Assembly (NCBI GenBank): GCA_031547595.1
Contig: JAVBRU010000116.1
Coordinates: forward strand, 1-35,228
Direction: 5' to 3'
Source: JAVBRU01 sp031547595
GTDB lineage: Bacteria; Bacillota; Clostridia; Christensenellales; Aristaeellaceae
Length of the DNA: 35,228 nt
Shown: positions 31,057-35,228 of the stretch, one piece after another
Position numbering within the stretch: the stretch's first letter is position 1
How the letters are laid out: each line of letters opens with the position of its first letter
Position numbers and translations under genes: made by a program
Notes under the pieces: model-generated
The model's input: only the letters and a program-made list of their open reading frames with translations
Databases searched by the model: none
What the model was told of the DNA's origin: nothing

Positions 31057-32094
31057 ATGCGAGTATCCTCTATGAACCCCCAAAACATGAAGCGGGTAAA
31101 CAAGGCAAACATACGGGATATGCTGCGATCGGCAGGCAATGCCACGCGGGCAGAGATTTCTCAGCACATCAACGTCAGCACCACCACAGTGCGGTCGCTG
31201 CTCCAGGAAATGCAGCAAAACAACGAAATCCTCGTGCTTGGCCAGGATGCTTCCAGCGGCGGGCGCAGGGCGGAGCGCTACCAACTGAACCCCGCCCGGT
31301 ACTATGGGGCTGCGTTTTGCATCAGCGATGCGCTGGTCCGGTATTTTGCTGTCAACCTTTTCGGGGAAATTGTCTGGGAGGGCAGCGTCCCGCTTGTTTC
31401 TGATTTGGACGCGCAGATCATAGACGTGCTGGAAAAAGAACATGCGGCGGATACGCTTCGCGCGGTATGCATCGGCGTGCCCGGCATCGTGACAGGGGAC
31501 GGCTACAAGTGGAAAAACAAAGACGGGGAGTTCGAAAATCGCATTGTCGGCAAGGCTTTGAGAGAGCGTTTTCGCATTCCTGTTATTTTGGAAAATGATT
31601 TGAACCTTATAACAATCGGCATGGGCCGCTGCCACCAGCGCATGCACCCCAAAGAAGCCGAGAGTGATTTGAACATCGCTTATGTTCAGTTTGAAGCGGA
31701 CTGCATCAGTGCCGGTTTTCTGTCTGGCGGCAGGCTGGTGCGTGGCTTTAACAACTATTCCGGGGAACTGGGGGTGCTGCCAGCCGGTGCTGGCCTTTCC
31801 CTGGTTCGGAAGCTGAATGCTGCGCAGGATATTGTGCTGTATTCAGAGATGATTGCGATGATTATTCAGTGGATCGCCGTGACGTTGAACCCGCGCTATA
31901 TCACCCTGGGCGGCCCTGCGTTTCGCAAGGATGCCATGAGCATTGCCGCAGATATTCTGTATGGCGATATGCCGGCCGAGGCTTTGCCGGAAATACTTTC
32001 GATCGAGGACACATGGCATGATTATGCGGGCGGGCTGACTGCGCTGTGCGTTGATCAGATGTTTGGCAGCCTTTCGATTGGAGAACGAACATGA
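31057..32094 (+). CDS. ROK family transcriptional regulator (NagC/XylR type)
   Basis: 345 aa. Residues 10-60 are a winged helix-turn-helix (NIRDMLRSAGNATRAEISQHINVST...), then a ROK domain (IGVPGIVTGDG, ENDLNLITIG, NNYSGELGVL, ITLGGPAF). The zinc motif CxCGxxGCxE and the usual GELGH histidine are missing, so this is a regulator that has lost the kinase-type zinc site. It probably senses a sugar or sugar phosphate and represses its own operon. RBS AAAGGATG. Stop overlaps the MFS start (ATGA). Confidence 0.9.
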   Translation: MRVSSMNPQNMKRVNKANIRDMLRSAGNATRAEISQHINVSTTTVRSLLQEMQQNNEILVLGQDASSGGRRAERYQLNPARYYGAAFCISDALVRYFAVNLFGEIVWEGSVPLVSDLDAQIIDVLEKEHAADTLRAVCIGVPGIVTGDGYKWKNKDGEFENRIVGKALRERFRIPVILENDLNLITIGMGRCHQRMHPKEAESDLNIAYVQFEADCISAGFLSGGRLVRGFNNYSGELGVLPAGAGLSLVRKLNAAQDIVLYSEMIAMIIQWIAVTLNPRYITLGGPAFRKDAMSIAADILYGDMPAEALPEILSIEDTWHDYAGGLTALCVDQMFGSLSIGERT

Positions 32095-33356
32095 ACACCT
32101 ATAAGGCTGAACTCCCCAAGCCCCAATCGCGCTTTATTGTTCATTTTTCTTTGGCCACGGCGTTTGTTTTTATGACGAGCGGCGTGTTTCTCAGCGGCCT
32201 TGCCGCCGACATGGGTGCGGGGGATATTCTGATCGGGTACATCACGGCTATTCCCAAAATCTGTGGTGTTGTGATGTTGTTCTTTTCTTCGTTGATTGAA
32301 GGCGTAGCCAACAAAAAAAGGCTGACCATCTGGCTGACGGCAATTTCCCGCCTGGTAACGCTGTGCACTGTGTTGATTCCGCTGTTTCCTTTGGGCGCGT
32401 TGGCCATTCCTGTTTTTGTGGTGGTTGTGGTCACGGCGTTTACGCTGCAGGCGCAAACCACCGTGCTTGTGAACAACTGGATGGTCGCCTTCATCGGCGG
32501 CGAAAAGCAGGGGCGCTATATCTCCCTGCGTCAAACAGCGTCTCTTGCCGTCACGGTCGTTCTGTCCTTCACAGTGGGGAAAATCGTAGACCATGCTGCG
32601 CAGCAATACACGGGGCTTCTGATCGTGTTTGGTATTGCGTGTGTCGTTGCCATTATGGAAGTTTGGTTGCTTGCGCAAATCCCCAAGGCCCTCACAGCCG
32701 AAGGCGTGAGGGAACGATACAGCTTGGCCGATATGATCAAAATACCCCTCAAAAACAAGCCGTTTGTGCTGTATGTGCTGTATGTGTCGCTGTTTTTCTT
32801 CTTTTTATATATTTCAGACAGCTTCACGGTGCTCTATATGATGAAGTACCTCAACCTGCCCTATGCAACCATCACCGGCCTGCAAATGCTGATATCTCTG
32901 CCGCAAATACTGCTGCTGGGGCTGTGGGGGAGGCTGAGCGACAAGCACGGGCACAAATTTGTGCTGTCTAGCTCTATCTGGCTTTTCCTGGGCGAGAGCC
33001 TGTTCCTGGCGCTGTCAAGCGCTGATAACTATCTGGTGACGATCTCTGCGGCCTTTTTATTTGCAGCGGCGGCAAACGCCGGTTTTGCGGTGGCGGTGTT
33101 CAACCGCCGTTATGAACTGATGCCTGCAAACGGACGCATTCTGCATGATAATTTTTATAGCGCGGCCATTGGGGTTGCCTTGATACTCGGTCCGGTACTC
33201 GGCGGCTGGATGAAGGATGCCATCGCATCGTCGACCCTTGGCAATGCGCTGGCGTTTGGCGAAATCCGGATACTGTATCTGGTCTCTATGGCAGGGATTC
33301 TGGCGCTGCAGCTGGGATTTATGCTTTATCAGAAAAGGAAAAAAGAGAGCATATAA
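32091..33356 (+). CDS. MFS transporter, probably sugar or drug
   Basis: 421 aa with about 12 membrane helices. The Gly/Arg-rich cytosolic loops (EGVANKKRLTIW, GRLSDKHGHKF) fit the major facilitator fold. Translationally coupled to the ROK regulator, so its substrate is probably the ligand of that regulator, most likely a carbohydrate (inference). Its stop is one base from the stop of the convergent DegV gene, leaving no room for a terminator. Confidence 0.88.
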   Translation: MNTYKAELPKPQSRFIVHFSLATAFVFMTSGVFLSGLAADMGAGDILIGYITAIPKICGVVMLFFSSLIEGVANKKRLTIWLTAISRLVTLCTVLIPLFPLGALAIPVFVVVVVTAFTLQAQTTVLVNNWMVAFIGGEKQGRYISLRQTASLAVTVVLSFTVGKIVDHAAQQYTGLLIVFGIACVVAIMEVWLLAQIPKALTAEGVRERYSLADMIKIPLKNKPFVLYVLYVSLFFFFLYISDSFTVLYMMKYLNLPYATITGLQMLISLPQILLLGLWGRLSDKHGHKFVLSSSIWLFLGESLFLALSSADNYLVTISAAFLFAAAANAGFAVAVFNRRYELMPANGRILHDNFYSAAIGVALILGPVLGGWMKDAIASSTLGNALAFGEIRILYLVSMAGILALQLGFMLYQKRKKESI

Positions 33357-33357
33357 A

Positions 33358-34212
33358 TTATTTTTTCGATACCCATGCCACCCCATACGTTCCGGGGCCG
33401 GTGTGGGAGCCGATGACGCAGCCAATCGCCATCGTGAGCGGTTCCCTATCGCAGGCATCATTTTGCATCAGGAAAGACTTCAGCTCTTCCATGCTTTCCC
33501 GGGCATCCGCATGCCCCAGCATCACGGGGTATGCTTCGTCCATTGGGTTTTCCTGCAGCTCATCCAGCAGCCATTCCATCACTTTGGCTTTGCCGCGGCA
33601 CACACCGCAGGCTTTGATTTGCCCGTCCTGCACGCGCAACAAGGGCTTGAGGTTTAATACCCCGCCTATTTTCGCGCCCACAGCTGGCAAGCGCCCGCCC
33701 ATCACCAGGTATTTCAGATCACCCACGGTTGCCGATATGTGGGTGCGCAGTTTCAGCTCTTCGATTTTCAACTGAATGGCCTTGGCGCTCTCGCCTGCAT
33801 CGCGCAGCTTTACTGCGGCGCGCACCAGCAGCGCCAGGCCCAGGGTGGCAGACATGGAATCTACCAAATGGACGCGCTCGCGTTTATCTTCCGGCTGCGC
33901 ATCGCGGGCAATGGTTGCGGATTGGTACGTGCCACTGAGCGTTGAACCGCCCGTGATGCAAAGCACCTCGTCTCCATCGTTTGCAAGCGCGTGCTTGAAT
34001 GCTTTGCGAAACGCTTCCGGCGCCACCTGGCTGGTCTTGGGCAGCTTGGTGCACATATGCATTTTGGCATAAAACTCTTCTGTATCAATCGTCACGCCGT
34101 CAATATAGGCCTCTTCGTCTATTTCTACCGACAGCGGGACCACCGTGACATCCATTTCGAGCCCTAAATATTGAGTGATATCCGACATGCTGTCTACAAT
34201 TAAATGAACCAT
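33358..34212 (-). CDS. DegV family fatty-acid-binding protein (FakB-like)
   Basis: 284 aa, the normal DegV length, from ATG 34212, 4 bp after the MarR stop, with GAGGGGG upstream; an in-frame extension to 34311 runs through the MarR gene and is not used. Conserved parts: LIVDSMSDIT, TGGSTLSGTYQSA, LVDSMSATLGL, and the C-terminal GSHTGPGTYGV. DegV/FakB proteins hold a fatty acid for phosphorylation by FakA. Its coupling to a FabT-like regulator supports a role in exogenous fatty acid use. Confidence 0.92.
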   Translation of the reverse strand: MVHLIVDSMSDITQYLGLEMDVTVVPLSVEIDEEAYIDGVTIDTEEFYAKMHMCTKLPKTSQVAPEAFRKAFKHALANDGDEVLCITGGSTLSGTYQSATIARDAQPEDKRERVHLVDSMSATLGLALLVRAAVKLRDAGESAKAIQLKIEELKLRTHISATVGDLKYLVMGGRLPAVGAKIGGVLNLKPLLRVQDGQIKACGVCRGKAKVMEWLLDELQENPMDEAYPVMLGHADARESMEELKSFLMQNDACDREPLTMAIGCVIGSHTGPGTYGVAWVSKK

Positions 34213-34216
34213 TTCG

Positions 34217-34660
34217 TTATTCCCCCTCATGTGCAAAATACGTATTGATTCCTTCCAGGGCTTGAACCAGCACAGTAAGCTCCGTTTCGCTGACCGCGGC
34301 GATGGCGGCACGCGTCATTTCTGCATGAAAGCCTTCGTGCAGCTGGTTGATGGTGATTGCCTTTTCTGTGGGCAGGATGTGGATGCGCCGCTTGTCCTGG
34401 TTGGACTTTTCACGCGAAACATATCCTTTTTTTTTCAGCGTCGAGATGGCCACCGTCAGGGACCCCACCGTTACGCCCAGCCTTTTTGCGATCTCCGTCA
34501 TGGTGTTGTTTTCGCCGGATGCGACCACTGCCTCGATCACATGCGCCTCCTTCACCGACAGATCGGAGCCAAAGGATTTGAGCTTGACCTCTTCAATGCG
34601 CATAATCTGATTGAATACCTTCACCAGCGTCTGATTGATTGTGTTTGCCGCGATTGACAA
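34217..34660 (-). CDS. FabT-like MarR family repressor
   Basis: 147 aa from a TTG at 34660, which has GGGAGG 9 nt upstream; the longer TTG start at 34693 would put that site inside the gene. The pattern RIEEVKLKSFGSDLSVKEAH, TMTEIAKRLGVTVGSLTVAI and KKKGYVSREKSNQDKRRIH closely follows FabT, the MarR repressor of fatty acid synthesis in lactic acid bacteria and relatives. The promoter has FabT-type palindromes. No fab genes lie in the window, so distant targets are expected. Confidence 0.85.
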   Translation of the reverse strand: MSIAANTINQTLVKVFNQIMRIEEVKLKSFGSDLSVKEAHVIEAVVASGENNTMTEIAKRLGVTVGSLTVAISTLKKKGYVSREKSNQDKRRIHILPTEKAITINQLHEGFHAEMTRAAIAAVSETELTVLVQALEGINTYFAHEGE

Positions 34661-34680
34661 TGCTCCATTCCTCCCAATTA

Positions 34681-34734
34681 CTTTGTAGTTCAAAGCAATT
34701 TCTCAAAGAAAAGTACTTTGAATATCAAAGTACT
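34681..34734. promoter_or_regulatory. FabT-type operators O1 and O2
   Basis: O1 (34712-34734) has perfect 10-bp arms, AGTACTTTGA and TCAAAGTACT, around ATA. Its core TTTGA-N3-TCAAA is the known FabT box form. O2 (34681-34695) is CTTTG-N5-CAAAG, weaker. Both lie just downstream of the promoter at 34743-34771, where binding would repress. Confidence 0.8.
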
Positions 34735-34742
34735 TTATACCT

Positions 34743-34771
34743 AGTATACACCCTTTGGCACACATTGTCAA
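34743..34771 (-). promoter_or_regulatory. Promoter of the FabT-like/DegV operon
   Basis: Minus strand -35 TTGACA (34771-34766), 17-nt spacer, -10 TATACT (34748-34743). Transcription would start near 34736, at the edge of O1. Confidence 0.85.
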
Positions 34772-34931
34772 GCATGTGCCTTTATACGAATCTCAACCTA
34801 AACTGCCTCCATCCCGCAAATCTTTTTGTTCCTCGCGTCGGTTTGTCCACATAGCCCCTGCGGCCTTTATGGCTTTGCGGCTAGGCTTGGGCACTGAGGC
34901 GGCGTAAGCACCGTCCTCGTGCCTCGGTGCG
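34772..34931. other. Non-coding, repeat-like DNA with an imperfect hairpin
   Basis: No gene is supported. GCACTGAGGC (34891-34900) pairs with GCCTCGGTGC (34921-34930) with one wobble. Between the FabT-like promoter and repeat copy C the sequence looks like mobile or REP-type debris. A 72-codon ORF across 34867-35085 reads through the repeat and is not a credible gene. Confidence 0.4.
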
Positions 34932-35092
34932 CTAGGGCGTGTTTCAAAAGCCATGCATCTTCGGAGGCTAGAAGCGCCATTTCTGCGTTGTCAAACCTTG
35001 AAATGGCGGTGCTATTCCAGCGGTTTTCTGCCTTGAACTGACGCTTTATCCTCGCGAATCTGCACGTCCCGGACTTTTGAAACACGCACTAG
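34932..35092. repeat. Inverted-repeat element, copy C (~161 bp)
   Basis: Ends are CTAG(G/T)GCGTGTTTCAAAAG in inverted orientation, 18 of 19 identical, and the interior is about 90 percent identical to copy B (16431-16595). The outer CTAG fits the YTAR target of IS5-type elements. It lies directly beside the transposase fragment at 35109, so mobilisation by an IS5-type transposase is plausible. Confidence 0.85.
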
Positions 35093-35108
35093 ATAGTGTC
35101 GACAATAA

Positions 35109-35228
35109 TTATGCGAGAACGGAAGCCCAGATAGCAATGCAGCGGATTTGAACAGCAGCAATAAAGGAAGCTGTATTTTTTGCATATCTTGTGGCGATTC
35201 CGCGCCAACGTTTTAGCAAAAGAAAAGC
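35109..35228 (-). CDS. IS5-type transposase, C-terminal fragment (runs off the window)
   Basis: The last 39 codons and stop of a leftward ORF that continues beyond the window edge. It reads LLLKRWRGIATRYAKNTASF, then IAAVQIRCIAIWASVL, the typical C-terminus of IS5-family (IS427-like) DDE transposases (LKxxRGIATRYxKxxxxF...). The family is recognised by pattern only. The outer inverted repeat must lie between 35093 and 35108, next to repeat copy C. Whether the rest of the gene is intact cannot be seen. Confidence 0.75.
   Translation of the reverse strand, partial: AFLLLKRWRGIATRYAKNTASFIAAVQIRCIAIWASVLA

Noticed and set aside
34867..35085. 72-codon leftward ORF over repeat copy C
   Set aside because: It reads through the inverted-repeat element, has no ribosome site, and its codon pattern reflects the repeat rather than a protein.

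Overview
The window comes from an endospore-forming, low-to-medium GC Gram-positive bacterium, most likely class Clostridia. The evidence is a complete spoIIIA operon (spoIIIAA to spoIIIAH), a gerM-rph-rdgB-yfcE type cluster, an NFACT/RqcH protein, strong purine-rich ribosome binding sites in front of most genes, and sigma-A type promoters. No rRNA, tRNA or CRISPR array was seen. The only recognisable mobile material is a family of ~160-bp inverted-repeat elements (three copies) and the 3' end of an IS5-type transposase at the right edge.

Layout. 1-4110: a leftward three-gene ABC exporter operon (two FtsX-type permeases, one ATPase), ending in a small repeat element and transcribed divergently from an Rrf2 regulator. 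4074-5980: the Rrf2 regulator, a PNPOx-like flavoprotein and a secreted MBL-like protein that has lost its metal ligands; an identical 19-bp TGTAA-N9-TTACA site sits on both promoters. 6034-7776: leftward small-molecule kinase (APH fold), with a long structured leader ending in a terminator, and a FlaR-like P-loop protein. 7885-13446: rightward L,D-transpeptidase, spoIIIA operon, and a RseC-like/thioredoxin pair. 13528-15270: leftward RqcH. 15397-18454: gerM, a fused RNase PH-RdgB gene and a YfcE-like phosphodiesterase, with a repeat element inserted after gerM. 18522-20066: an exported C69 dipeptidase under a palindrome-rich promoter.

20205-28616 is accessory: a decayed GyrI-domain gene, a small XRE regulator, a Cys-rich protein, a secreted ComEC-like MBL/lamin-tail protein, a FIST-domain sensor with a soluble hybrid histidine kinase, an XRE regulator with three direct-repeat operators, and an NTase-like/CD3324-like pair. 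28717-30875 is a leftward overlapping operon (zinc-ribbon membrane protein, cyclase, GNAT, DUF5131). 31057-33356 is an autoregulated ROK regulator coupled to an MFS transporter. 33358-34771 is a leftward FabT-like MarR regulator plus a DegV/FakB-like fatty-acid binding protein with a near-canonical FabT operator. The right end holds repeat DNA and the transposase fragment.

The most interesting items are a 55-residue SpoIIIAF lacking its ring domain, the attenuator-like leader at 7015-7212, the Rrf2 regulon with a dead MBL protein, the FabT/FakB pair, and repeat elements whose ends coincide with gene stop codons. Starts were chosen by ribosome binding site and family alignment from memory; no database search was possible.
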